Source of the DNA: Actinomycetes bacterium
GTDB taxonomy: Bacteria > Actinomycetota > Actinomycetes > S36-B12 > UBA5976
NCBI GenBank assembly: GCA_021784375.1
Contig: JAJXSV010000118.1
Coordinates: forward strand, 1-6,437
Direction of reading: 5' to 3'
Length of the DNA: 6,437 nucleotides
The translations under genes and the position numbers were made by a program. A model generated the notes under the pieces. It did no database searches, was not told the origin of the DNA, and was given only the letters and a program-made list of their open reading frames with translations. Positions 1 to 6,437 of this stretch are shown one piece after another (position 1 is the first letter of the stretch; every line of letters starts with the position of its first letter).

Positions 1-3000
1 AGCTGGAACGCGGGAGTGCGAACAGGCGTTGGCGCTCGGCCAGGCTGGAGGTGGCATCGGGGTTGGGGTCGATAAAGATGTCACGATGGTCGAAGGCGGC
101 GATGAGATGGAGGTGCGGCGACAGCATCATGCCGTTGCCGAACACGTCACCGCTCATATCGCCGATACCGACAGCGGTGAAATCCTGGGTCTGGGTGTCC
201 AGGCCCAGTTCACGGAAGTGCCGCTTCACCGCCTCCCAGGCACCGCGTGCGGTGATGCCCATGACCTTGTGGTCGTATCCGATGGAACCGCCGGACGCAA
301 AGGCATCATCCAGCCAGAAGCCGTACTCCTGGGCCACGGAATTGGCCAGGTCGGAGAAGCTGGCGGTGCCCTTGTCGGCAGCGACAACCAGATAGGGATC
401 GTCGCCGTCATGGCGCACCACACCCGGAGGCGGCACCACCTTGCCGTGCACCAGATTGTCGGTGATGTCGAGCAGCGAGGACAGATACTCGCGGTAGGAG
501 CCCTGGCCCTCAGCCAGCCAGGCCGCACGATCGACCGCGGGATCGGGCAGACGAGCCGGCACGAAGCCACCCTTGGCACCGACCGGCACGATGACCGCAT
601 TCTTCACCTCCTGCGCCTTCACCAGGCCCAGGATCTCGGTGCGGAAGTCCTCGCTGCGGTCACTCCAACGCAGGCCGCCACGCGCCACATCGCCGAAACG
701 CAGATGCACGCCTTCGACACGCGGCGAGCAGACCCAGACTTCGTACTTGGGACGGGGCAAGGGCACATCGGGGATGGTTCGCGCATCCAACTTGAAAGAC
801 ATGGAACGCAAGGCACCACCGGCGCGGGGGCCCATGAAGACGTTGGTACGCAGGGTCGCCGCGATGACGGACAGGTAGGAGCGCAGCACCCGATCCTGAT
901 CGAGACTCTTCACGCCATCCAGCGCGTGCAGGATGGAGTCGCGCAGTTCCTGCGCTCGCACAACACGGTCCCCGGAGAACGAGGGGTCGAGCCGGGCGTG
1001 GAAGAGCTCAACCAACTGACGTGCGATGCCGGCGTTACCCGCCAGCACTGACTGCAGGAAACTCTGGCTGTAACTCACGCCGATCTGCTTCAGGTAGTGC
1101 CCGTAGGCGCGCAGCACGGCGGCTTCCTGCCAGGTGAGGCCGGCGATCATGACGAGCGCGTTGTACCGGTCGTCCTCGCAATGCCCCATCCACACCGCTC
1201 GGAAGGTCTCCGAGGCACGCTCCGGCAGGGAGTCGCGCTCGGGGAAGTCCTCCCCCGTGAGTCGCACATCGAAATCGAGCACCCAGGAGATACCGCGGCT
1301 GCGTTCGATGGAGTACGGGCGTTCCGCCAGCACCTCCAGACCCATGTGTTGCATCACCGGCAGCAGGCGGGACACCGAGATCTCGTCACCCACGCGATTG
1401 ACCTTGAACTGGATGGCACCGCTCCGCGTGGGGTCGTCCAGCCAACGCAGCCCGATGCTCTCCCCCTCCAGCGACTGCAGGCTGAGCGCGTCGGCAAGCG
1501 CTTCGGCTGCGTCGAAATCCTCTTTGTAGGCCTCGGGAAACGCGTCATCGAAGTCGGACAGCAGGGCCTGTGCAGCGGCTTCGTCGAGTGCAGCGGCCAC
1601 GGCGTCGGTCCAGCGATCGTCCCAACTCTTGGTCGCATCACTGGCGCGGGCCTCGAGTTCCGCCAGATCCACGGCCGCCAGATCCGTGCCCGGCTCCACC
1701 TGCACCACGAAGTGCACACGTGCCAGTAGTGATTCGGTGACGAGCGCCGTGTACTCGCTGCTCACGCCCGTGAATGCCTGCTTCAGCAAGGCATCAAGCC
1801 GCCTGCGCACGACGGTGTTGTAGCGATCTCGCGGGAGGTACACGATGCAGGAGACGAAGCGGGCGTAGTCGTCGATGCGCACGAAGAGCCGGGTCTGGCG
1901 CAGTGCACGAAGTTGGCCAGCCGCTGCGGCCACACGGACCAACTGCGGGGCATGCGTCTGGAAGAGCTCGTCCCGCGGATAGGTCTCAAGGAACTGCAGC
2001 AGATCGCGCGCTGAGTGTGAATCCGGCACCAGATCGAGTGCATCCATAACCGCTTGCACACGCTTGCGGATCAGTGGGATGCCGAGCACGCTCGCCGCAT
2101 ACGCCTCGGAGGTGAAGAGCCCGTAGAAGCGCTGCTCGCCAATCACTCGGCCCTGCTCGTCGAAGGTCTTGATGCCGATGTGGTCGGCGAAGCCGCGTCG
2201 ATGCACGGTGGAACGCCAGCTCGACTTGTTGACGATCAGCATGCGATTGTCGAGCGTGGATTCCACGGCCGACGCCGGCATCTCCTGCAGAGCACGTGTG
2301 TGCAGGGGAACCTCGTCGTCGTGAAGACGCAGGATGCCCAGACCCGAAGCAGCGATGGGCGTGATGACCGCATCCTCCGCGTCACCGACAATGCGGTATT
2401 CGCGGTAACCCAGGAAGGTGAAGTTGTCGTCAAGGAGCCACTGCAGCAGATCAATGGTTTCGGTGACGTCCTCCGCCTCGGGGCCGACTGGTGGCGTCCG
2501 GCGCAGGGTGGCGGCGATGGATGCTGCCTTCTTCATCATGGGATGCCAGTCCTCGTTGGCAACCCGCACATCCTGCAGGACGCGGCGCATGAGCTCTTCG
2601 ATGGAGGCATCCTCGCCCGCGGTCCGGGCGGGCTGGAGGTTGATGATCATCCAGGATTCCGCGTGGGCGCCAGCGGGCATGGTCTCGTCGACCCAGATAT
2701 CGAGCACTTCCGAAAGATTGCCGTCGTCATCACGCTGGATGGCGAGCTGAGGATGCAGCATCGACTGCACCGTGCGACCGCTGGCCGAGAGGGCCATGGT
2801 GACGGAGTCAACGAGGAAGGACATGTCGTCCGTGACGATGAGCAGATACGTGGTCTCGGGGCGGGCCACCATGCGAACATGGGCCTCGCCCAGCCGACGA
2901 TGCGCGGCGAGTGCATGGATCTGGGTGATGGCATCCGCCAGCGAATCCACGGACACGTGCCGGAAGTCGATCATGGCCAGTTTGTGGATGAACCACTTGG

Positions 3001-3091
3001 CCAAGCGGCGGTGATCCTCGGAACCATTGTGGAAGTGGGCTTGCAGGGCCGTCGAAAACGCGGCCAGATCACTTTCGCCGAACTGCGACAT
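1..3091 (-). CDS. gdh: NAD-specific glutamate dehydrogenase, large (180 kDa) class, C-terminus outside window
   Basis: Cytoplasmic enzyme that oxidatively deaminates L-glutamate to 2-oxoglutarate and ammonium with NAD. The window holds 1030 uninterrupted codons; family members are about 1600 residues, so roughly the last third is missing past base 1. Visible landmarks: an N-terminal ACT-like region with TDDMSFLVDS at residues 87-96; the family motif FTFLGYREY further on; the catalytic core from residue 804 (RGGLRWSDR), followed by LVKAQEVKNA and PVGAKGGF (K840), which resemble the lysine-containing substrate site of small glutamate dehydrogenases; GGSIGYDHKVMGIT; and a nucleotide-binding segment VGIGDMSGDVFGNGM at 974-988. 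The start is well fixed: ATG at 3091-3089 is the first possible start after an in-frame TGA at 3142-3140, with no ATG, GTG or TTG between. No ribosome binding site is properly spaced. The N-terminus before the first conserved motif seems slightly short for the family. Only the left edge truncates it; I see no frameshift. Confidence 0.96.
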   Translation of the reverse strand, partial: MSQFGESDLAAFSTALQAHFHNGSEDHRRLAKWFIHKLAMIDFRHVSVDSLADAITQIHALAAHRRLGEAHVRMVARPETTYLLIVTDDMSFLVDSVTMALSASGRTVQSMLHPQLAIQRDDDGNLSEVLDIWVDETMPAGAHAESWMIINLQPARTAGEDASIEELMRRVLQDVRVANEDWHPMMKKAASIAATLRRTPPVGPEAEDVTETIDLLQWLLDDNFTFLGYREYRIVGDAEDAVITPIAASGLGILRLHDDEVPLHTRALQEMPASAVESTLDNRMLIVNKSSWRSTVHRRGFADHIGIKTFDEQGRVIGEQRFYGLFTSEAYAASVLGIPLIRKRVQAVMDALDLVPDSHSARDLLQFLETYPRDELFQTHAPQLVRVAAAAGQLRALRQTRLFVRIDDYARFVSCIVYLPRDRYNTVVRRRLDALLKQAFTGVSSEYTALVTESLLARVHFVVQVEPGTDLAAVDLAELEARASDATKSWDDRWTDAVAAALDEAAAQALLSDFDDAFPEAYKEDFDAAEALADALSLQSLEGESIGLRWLDDPTRSGAIQFKVNRVGDEISVSRLLPVMQHMGLEVLAERPYSIERSRGISWVLDFDVRLTGEDFPERDSLPERASETFRAVWMGHCEDDRYNALVMIAGLTWQEAAVLRAYGHYLKQIGVSYSQSFLQSVLAGNAGIARQLVELFHARLDPSFSGDRVVRAQELRDSILHALDGVKSLDQDRVLRSYLSVIAATLRTNVFMGPRAGGALRSMSFKLDARTIPDVPLPRPKYEVWVCSPRVEGVHLRFGDVARGGLRWSDRSEDFRTEILGLVKAQEVKNAVIVPVGAKGGFVPARLPDPAVDRAAWLAEGQGSYREYLSSLLDITDNLVHGKVVPPPGVVRHDGDDPYLVVAADKGTASFSDLANSVAQEYGFWLDDAFASGGSIGYDHKVMGITARGAWEAVKRHFRELGLDTQTQDFTAVGIGDMSGDVFGNGMMLSPHLHLIAAFDHRDIFIDPNPDATSSLAERQRLFALPRSS

Positions 3092-3103
3092 ACCGCAAGC
3101 GTA
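3092..3103 (-). promoter_or_regulatory. Candidate -10 element giving a leaderless gdh transcript
   Basis: On the minus strand the hexamer TACGCT (3103-3098) fits the TANNNT -10 consensus and is separated by 6 bases from the A of the gdh ATG. That spacing would place transcription start on the start codon itself. The only purine-rich ribosome-site-like string, AGGAG, lies 19 bases before the ATG, too far for normal use. No convincing -35 hexamer is seen at 16-18 bases upstream. Leaderless mRNAs are common in actinobacteria (family knowledge); the promoter call here is inference. Confidence 0.4.
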
Positions 3104-3151
3104 TGAGCGTCTCCTGCATTCGCACCGGAGGCCAACCGCTCAACCGCAAGC
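3092..3151 (-). repeat. Pair of 9-bp direct repeats upstream of gdh
   Basis: The 9-mer GCTTGCGGT (minus strand) occurs at 3151-3143 and again at 3100-3092, the second copy directly abutting the gdh ATG and overlapping the last bases of the putative -10. The copies are 51 bases apart. This could be a regulator site or chance in GC-rich DNA; there is no further evidence for either. Confidence 0.3.
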
Positions 3152-3155
3152 CGTC

Positions 3156-3165
3156 GCCCGAAGGC
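3156..3165 (-). other. Small UUCG-tetraloop hairpin
   Basis: Read on the minus strand this is GCC-TTCG-GGC: a 3-bp stem closed by the stable C(UUCG)G tetraloop. It lies 2 bases downstream of the large intergenic hairpin and may help it stop or protect the operon mRNA. It is short, so it may equally be incidental. Confidence 0.3.
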
Positions 3166-3167
3166 AC

Positions 3168-3233
3168 AAGGCGCGGGTCAGGCGCGATAGCGAGACGTGA
3201 CGCGTCTCACTTGTCGCCCCTGACCCGTGCCTT
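3168..3233 (-). terminator. Probable terminator hairpin after the creatinine operon
   Basis: Two 20-base arms (3214-3233 and 3168-3187) are inverted complements at 18 of 20 positions. Inside the loop a second 6-bp stem GAGACG/CGTCTC (3192-3197 with 3203-3208) closes a 5-base loop. The structure starts 27 bases after the creatininase stop codon and ends 76 bases before the gdh ATG, the expected place for an operon end. There is no T-tract after it, so it is not a classic intrinsic terminator; GC-rich actinobacteria often have such tail-less hairpins. It could instead be a processing or mRNA-stabilising element. Confidence 0.6.
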
Positions 3234-3260
3234 CCCCCGACCTATGTGCGATGCAGGCGC

Positions 3261-4052
3261 TCAGTAGCCGGGTGCGGTCTCGCGAACCACTCCCAATTCG
3301 AAGTCGATCGCCTCCGTGATGCGCTGGACGATGTCGTTCCACACCACCTCACCCTTGTGGGCCGTGGCCCGCGTGGCCTTCCAGAGCGCGCCACTGTTGG
3401 TGACGAAGTCGCGCGGTGGCGGCACCACGTCGTAGGAGGGATGACGCGCTGCCTCGTCGTCGACGGCTCGGTCCATGAGGACCAGGTCGGGGCGCAGATG
3501 CAGCAGAATCGACGTCTCGAGCACAGCGGCGTGTTCGACGTCCCAACCGGGGAACTCGTCGCCGAAAAGAGTCTCCACAACCGCATCGGAAATCCCCGCG
3601 AAGGTTGCCTCGCACACCATGATGCGCAGCCCGGGGAGGTGCAGTCGCTCCCGCGCGCGGAAGGCTGCCTCATAGACGAAGTTGGAGTTCTCGTAGTGCC
3701 AGTTCATGAGCACGATGCGACGGAAGCCGCTCTTGGCGAAGGCCGCGATGACATCCTCCAGATGCTGCATGAACGACACCGCACTGACGCTGATGGTCCC
3801 AGGGAAGCCTTCACCACCGCCTGCCAGCGGGCGTGAGCGATTCCCGAAGACGATCGGCGGTGCCACCAGCATGTCGAGCTGTTCCGCCACTCGGAAGGCC
3901 ATGGCCTCGGGGATCAGCACGTCGGTACTCAGTGGCAGGTGCAGACCATGCTGTTCCGTGGCCCCGATCGGGATGCCGATGAGGGCATCCCGATCGGCAG
4001 CTTCGCGGATTTCCGGCCAGGTGAGGTCGGAGTACCTGCTGCTGCGGCTCAT
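3261..4052 (-). CDS. crnA: Creatininase-family amidohydrolase (probable creatininase)
   Basis: Predicted 263-residue cytoplasmic metal-dependent cyclic amidohydrolase that would interconvert creatinine and creatine (EC 3.5.2.10 type). The length matches Pseudomonas creatininase (about 260). Visible motifs: PIGATEQHGLHLPLSTD at 28-44, giving metal ligands E33, H35 and D44; GGGEGFPGT at 78-86; MNWHYENS at 116-123 with H119, Y120 and E121; GWDVEHAAVLETS at 169-181 with W170, E173, H174 and E179. These correspond in order and spacing to E34, H36, D45, H120, Y121, E122, W174, E177, H178 and E183 of Pseudomonas creatininase as I recall it. Two positions differ: the active-site lid tryptophan (W154 there) falls on T150 here, and the usual NGH is NWH. 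The ATG overlaps the permease stop as ATGA, implying translational coupling, with GGAG 10 bases upstream. The operon context with creatinase supports creatininase over other family members (e.g. mycofactocin- or riboflavin-related amidohydrolases), but the exact substrate is inferred. Confidence 0.88.
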   Translation of the reverse strand: MSRSSRYSDLTWPEIREAADRDALIGIPIGATEQHGLHLPLSTDVLIPEAMAFRVAEQLDMLVAPPIVFGNRSRPLAGGGEGFPGTISVSAVSFMQHLEDVIAAFAKSGFRRIVLMNWHYENSNFVYEAAFRARERLHLPGLRIMVCEATFAGISDAVVETLFGDEFPGWDVEHAAVLETSILLHLRPDLVLMDRAVDDEAARHPSYDVVPPPRDFVTNSGALWKATRATAHKGEVVWNDIVQRITEAIDFELGVVRETAPGY

Positions 4053-5536
4053 CGAGTTCCCACTCCGGCCGCAGGCTCCGGCCCCGGTTCAGGAGCAACC
4101 GGCTGAGCCAGCGCGGTGGCGGGGAAGCCCAGGATGGCTTTGCCGTTGGGTCGCTTCCAGATGATTGCCACCAACAGGGTGTACAGCACCGCCGTCAGCA
4201 ACCAGGCCTCCACGGGAACCACGCCCCAGCCGGCGAGTGGCGACCCATCCTGGCCCGGGAAGACGCCGCTTCCGTAGGCGCCGAAGACCACGCCAACGAG
4301 AAGGGAGAAGATGCCCGGCCAATTGCCCTTTGCGGTCTGCTCCCATGAAGGCACGACCTCGATGTTGCGGCGGTAGCCCTTGAGCAGCCGCGGCAGCAGC
4401 AGTTGGTCCACGTACATCACGATGGTGGCGGTGGGAACCGTCACCGCCAGCCAGGTGGTGACCCGGAAGAAGTTCGTGGTGTTCTGCGGAACCCACCAGG
4501 CCATGAAGGCACCGATGACCGTGATGAAGGCGCAGGTGTAGATGCGCTTCCACTTGGACCAACCACCGAACAGGTTCTGCCCTGCATTGAGCGACTCGTA
4601 GTAGTTGGCGTCGTTCACCGCGATCTGCGTGGCCGAGGCCAGCAGGAAGGCCAGCAACGAGAGGCCGAACAGCGAGAAGGAGACCGCCTCCGTGAAACCG
4701 GCGCCGAAGTCACCGCTCTTGATGCGGGCCGCAATAACCCAGCCGGCAAGCGGGAACAGGATCTGGCCGATGAAGAGGCCGGTCACCAGGGGCGGCACGA
4801 CGTCCTTGACATGCGGCTTCGAGTAGCGGAAGAGATCCGGCTCGTTGCCATAGGTCGCGAATCCCAGAGCGGCGATGATGCCGAAGGCCATGGGAGCGGC
4901 CGTGGTGTTCGGCGCCGTGGACTGCAGGACCGCGCTGCTGGTGTTGGTGAAGGCCTTGATCACCATGTAGGCGACCCAGATCACCGTGACCGGACCAGCG
5001 ACGTAGCGCGCGAAGGCCGTGATGCCGGTGAAGCCGAGCACGTTGTTGGTGATGCCCACCACGGCGATGGCGACGCCGATCCAGAGCACCGGACCCCACC
5101 CGTAGAGCGCGTTCCAGATGGCCGCCAGCGTGTTGGCCTGGTAACCGACCCAGCCGACCGGCGCAACCAGCACGAACACCGACACGATCATGGAACCCGA
5201 GACTCCGAATACGGAGCGCCCCATGAGCGCATGCGTCTGGCCGCGAACTGCGCCCAGGTAGGCCGCTGGGATCGCGTACAGCAGATAGCAGATGCTGCTC
5301 CAGAACACGATGGTAAGCATCTGGTGCAGGGTGTAACCGAAGGAGTAGAGCTCAGAACCGAGCGTCATGTAGGAGAAGCCGGCGTAGAGCGTGATCCACA
5401 GGGGGACGTGGTGTGACCACGTCCCCCTCCGTACGTTCAGGGGCACGATGCCCGAGTGGCTCGACGAGTAGTCGTGCTTGATCTCCCGGGAGATCTCGCC
5501 TCCTGAATCCGCCGCAGCGATCAATTCAATAGACAT
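4049..5536 (-). CDS. NCS1-family permease, probable creatinine/creatine transporter
   Basis: Predicted 495-residue inner-membrane secondary transporter of the nucleobase:cation symporter-1 (cytosine/purine/allantoin permease) family, with about 12 hydrophobic segments between residues 45 and 460. Family marks: GTWSHHVPLW just before helix 1 (38-47); GWVGYQ at 128-133 in helix 3, where W129 and Q133 match the substrate-contacting Trp and Gln of Mhp1; GNEPDLFRYSK at 230-240; and VNDANYYESLNAG at 307-319 around helix 8, like the Asn-rich substrate/cation region of CodB. The tail after 475 is Pro/Ala/Glu-rich. I chose ATG 5536 because GAGGA lies 4 bases before it and the creatinase stop is just upstream; an upstream in-frame extension would overlap creatinase by over 100 bases. 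Position between creatinase and creatininase argues for creatinine and/or creatine import. From memory, a related cytosine-permease-like protein (CrnT) was linked to creatinine use in Corynebacterium glutamicum. A nucleobase substrate is not excluded. Confidence 0.9.
   Translation of the reverse strand: MSIELIAAADSGGEISREIKHDYSSSHSGIVPLNVRRGTWSHHVPLWITLYAGFSYMTLGSELYSFGYTLHQMLTIVFWSSICYLLYAIPAAYLGAVRGQTHALMGRSVFGVSGSMIVSVFVLVAPVGWVGYQANTLAAIWNALYGWGPVLWIGVAIAVVGITNNVLGFTGITAFARYVAGPVTVIWVAYMVIKAFTNTSSAVLQSTAPNTTAAPMAFGIIAALGFATYGNEPDLFRYSKPHVKDVVPPLVTGLFIGQILFPLAGWVIAARIKSGDFGAGFTEAVSFSLFGLSLLAFLLASATQIAVNDANYYESLNAGQNLFGGWSKWKRIYTCAFITVIGAFMAWWVPQNTTNFFRVTTWLAVTVPTATIVMYVDQLLLPRLLKGYRRNIEVVPSWEQTAKGNWPGIFSLLVGVVFGAYGSGVFPGQDGSPLAGWGVVPVEAWLLTAVLYTLLVAIIWKRPNGKAILGFPATALAQPVAPEPGPEPAAGVGTR
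4063..4066 (-). promoter_or_regulatory. Ribosome binding site for the creatininase gene
   Basis: GGAG on the minus strand, 10 bases before the ATG at 4052 and lying within the last codons of the permease gene. With the ATGA overlap it supports the chosen start and coupled translation. Confidence 0.5.
5400..5428 (-). repeat. Perfect 12-bp inverted repeat inside the permease gene
   Basis: AGGGGGACGTGG (5400-5411) and its exact complement CCACGTCCCCCT (5417-5428) flank a 5-base loop. In mRNA this gives a very GC-rich 12-bp hairpin covering codons R37 to L46 of the permease, just before the first membrane helix. It is translated through, and the amino acids there (GTWSHHVPLW) look like normal family sequence, so codon constraint explains part of it. 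A role in slowing ribosomes at membrane insertion or in setting downstream expression is possible but unproven. Confidence 0.75.
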
Positions 5537-5540
5537 GTAG

Positions 5541-5545
5541 TCCTC
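5541..5545 (-). promoter_or_regulatory. Ribosome binding site for the permease gene
   Basis: GAGGA on the minus strand, 4 bases before the ATG at 5536 and overlapping the creatinase TGA stop (5546-5544). It decides the permease start and indicates that permease translation follows directly on termination of creatinase. Confidence 0.7.
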
Positions 5546-6437
5546 AGTTCCGGATGACGTTGTGCTCGGGACCGAACGGGAACTTGGTGATGTTCTCCAC
5601 AGAATCCGCGCCCACGAGCAGGATGTCGTGTTCGCGGTAACCGCCGGCACCAGGCTGGCCGTCGGGGATCGTGATCATCGGTTCCATCGAGATCACCATG
5701 CCGGGTTCGAGCACGGTGTCGATGTCTTCGCGCAGCTCGAGGCCGGCCTCGCGACCGTAGTAGTGCGACAGCACGCCGAAGCTGTGGCCGTAGCCGAAGG
5801 TGCGGTTCTCAAGCAGTCCGTAGCCGGCAAAGACTTCGTTGAGTTCGTTGGCGATGTCACTGCAGCGAGCGCCGGGCTTGATGAGTTCGAGGCCGCGACG
5901 ATGCACCTCGACGTTGATGTTCCAGTAGCGCAGGGAGTCCTCGTCGACGTGATCGTAGAAGAGGGTGCGCTCGAGGGCCGTGTAGTAGCCGGAGATCATG
6001 GGGAAACAGTTGAGGCTGAGGATGTCGCCCTTCTGCACGCGACGGCTGGTGACGGCATTGTGCGCACCGTCGGTGTTGAGTCCGGACTGGAACCACACCC
6101 AGGTGTCCTGGAGCTCGGCGTTGGGGTAGGCACGGGCGATCTCGCGCACCATGGCCTGCGTGCCGGCCAGCGCGACCTCGTACTCGGGCACGTTCTCGGC
6201 GATGGCCGCGGCAATGGCGGCGCCACCGATGTCGGCGGTGCGGGCACCGCTGCGGATGATGCCGATCTCCTCATCGGACTTGATCATGCGACGGCGCATG
6301 GTGCCGGGCGCCACATCGACCAGGGTCACCCCGGGGAGGGCGGCTTCCAGCTTGGCCCGGTTGGTGAGGTTCACGTGATCGAATTCGATGCCCACGCGCT
6401 TGGCCGAGGCTGGCACCACCTCACGCACCGCGCGGAA
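5544..6437 (-). CDS. Creatinase (creatine amidinohydrolase), N-terminus outside window
   Basis: Cytoplasmic enzyme hydrolysing creatine to sarcosine and urea (EC 3.5.3.3), a metal-independent member of the M24 'pita-bread' fold. The window holds the last 297 residues, open to the right edge, so about 106 N-terminal residues lie outside if the length equals the 403 of Pseudomonas creatinase. Catalytic residues keep the exact known spacing: His of TDGAHN (codon 6060-6062, H232 equivalent), Glu of TALERT (5970-5972, E262), His of GYGHSF (5784-5786, H324), Arg of YGREAG (R335) and Glu of SMEP (5682-5684, E358). This whole set, plus DTWVWFQSG, LSLNCFPMI and KFPFGPEHN near the C-terminus, distinguishes it from aminopeptidase P and prolidase relatives. 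The GTG at 6428 is an internal valine codon, not the likely start. It is the first gene of the operon seen here; its start and promoter are not visible. Confidence 0.95.
   Translation of the reverse strand, partial: FRAVREVVPASAKRVGIEFDHVNLTNRAKLEAALPGVTLVDVAPGTMRRRMIKSDEEIGIIRSGARTADIGGAAIAAAIAENVPEYEVALAGTQAMVREIARAYPNAELQDTWVWFQSGLNTDGAHNAVTSRRVQKGDILSLNCFPMISGYYTALERTLFYDHVDEDSLRYWNINVEVHRRGLELIKPGARCSDIANELNEVFAGYGLLENRTFGYGHSFGVLSHYYGREAGLELREDIDTVLEPGMVISMEPMITIPDGQPGAGGYREHDILLVGADSVENITKFPFGPEHNVIRN

Noticed and set aside
29..1051. Plus-strand 340-codon open frame
   Set aside because: Lies entirely opposite the conserved catalytic core of the glutamate dehydrogenase; its protein is low in family-like motifs and the frame is open because of high GC third positions on the other strand.
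1097..1729. Plus-strand 210-codon open frame
   Set aside because: Antisense shadow of the middle part of the glutamate dehydrogenase; no recognisable domain or ribosome binding site.
2054..3106. Plus-strand 350-codon open frame
   Set aside because: Antisense to the N-terminal third of the glutamate dehydrogenase, which shows clear family motifs on the minus strand; composition is that of a shadow frame.
3092..3260. Small gene or RNA gene in the intergenic gap
   Set aside because: Only 169 bases, largely occupied by the hairpins; no tRNA-like cloverleaf or coding frame with a start and ribosome site was seen.
3246..3836. Plus-strand 196-codon open frame
   Set aside because: Complement of the creatininase gene, whose metal-binding motifs are intact on the minus strand.
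4403..5416. Plus-strand 337-codon open frame
   Set aside because: Opposite the permease gene; extremely rich in Arg, Gly, Asp and His as expected for the complement of hydrophobic codons.
5537..5650. Longer permease start at 5650
   Set aside because: Would add 38 residues overlapping the conserved C-terminus of creatinase in another frame; the added residues are Ser/Thr/Arg-rich with no family likeness, and the ATG at 5536 has a good ribosome site.
6426..6428. GTG as the creatinase start codon
   Set aside because: Reading continues in frame to the window edge, and the preserved catalytic spacing implies about 106 further N-terminal residues, so this is an internal valine.

Overview
This window looks like a piece of a high-GC bacterial chromosome, most probably an actinobacterium. 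The reasons are the actinobacterial flavour of the large NAD-dependent glutamate dehydrogenase, a probable leaderless start, and hairpins without T-tails between genes. The lineage is an inference; the protein families also occur in proteobacteria. All four supported genes lie on the minus strand, so transcription runs from base 6437 toward base 1.

Region 1 (6437 to 3261) is a tight three-gene operon for using creatinine and creatine. It contains a creatinase missing its N-terminus at the window edge, an NCS1-type 12-helix permease starting 7 bases after the creatinase stop, and a creatininase-family amidohydrolase whose ATG overlaps the permease stop (ATGA). The implied pathway is uptake of creatinine and/or creatine by the permease, creatinine to creatine by the creatininase, then creatine to sarcosine plus urea by the creatinase. 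Enzymes for sarcosine and urea, and the operon promoter, are not in the window; the promoter lies beyond base 6437.

Region 2 (3260 to 3092) is a 169-base intergenic gap. It holds a long imperfect hairpin directly after the creatininase gene (probable terminator) and a small UUCG-loop hairpin. A -10-like hexamer sits 6 bases before the next ATG.

Region 3 (3091 to 1) is the first 1030 codons of a very large (about 180 kDa class) NAD-specific glutamate dehydrogenase that runs off the left edge. It converts glutamate to 2-oxoglutarate and ammonium and is probably its own transcription unit. It is functionally compatible with nitrogen-compound catabolism next door, but nothing in the sequence shows co-regulation.

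I found no RNA genes, insertion sequences, CRISPR arrays, attachment sites or origins. The known parts are recognisable families. The less ordinary points are the assignment of the permease to creatinine/creatine, substituted pocket and motif positions in the creatininase, a perfect 12-bp hairpin inside the permease gene, and the leaderless-type start of the dehydrogenase.
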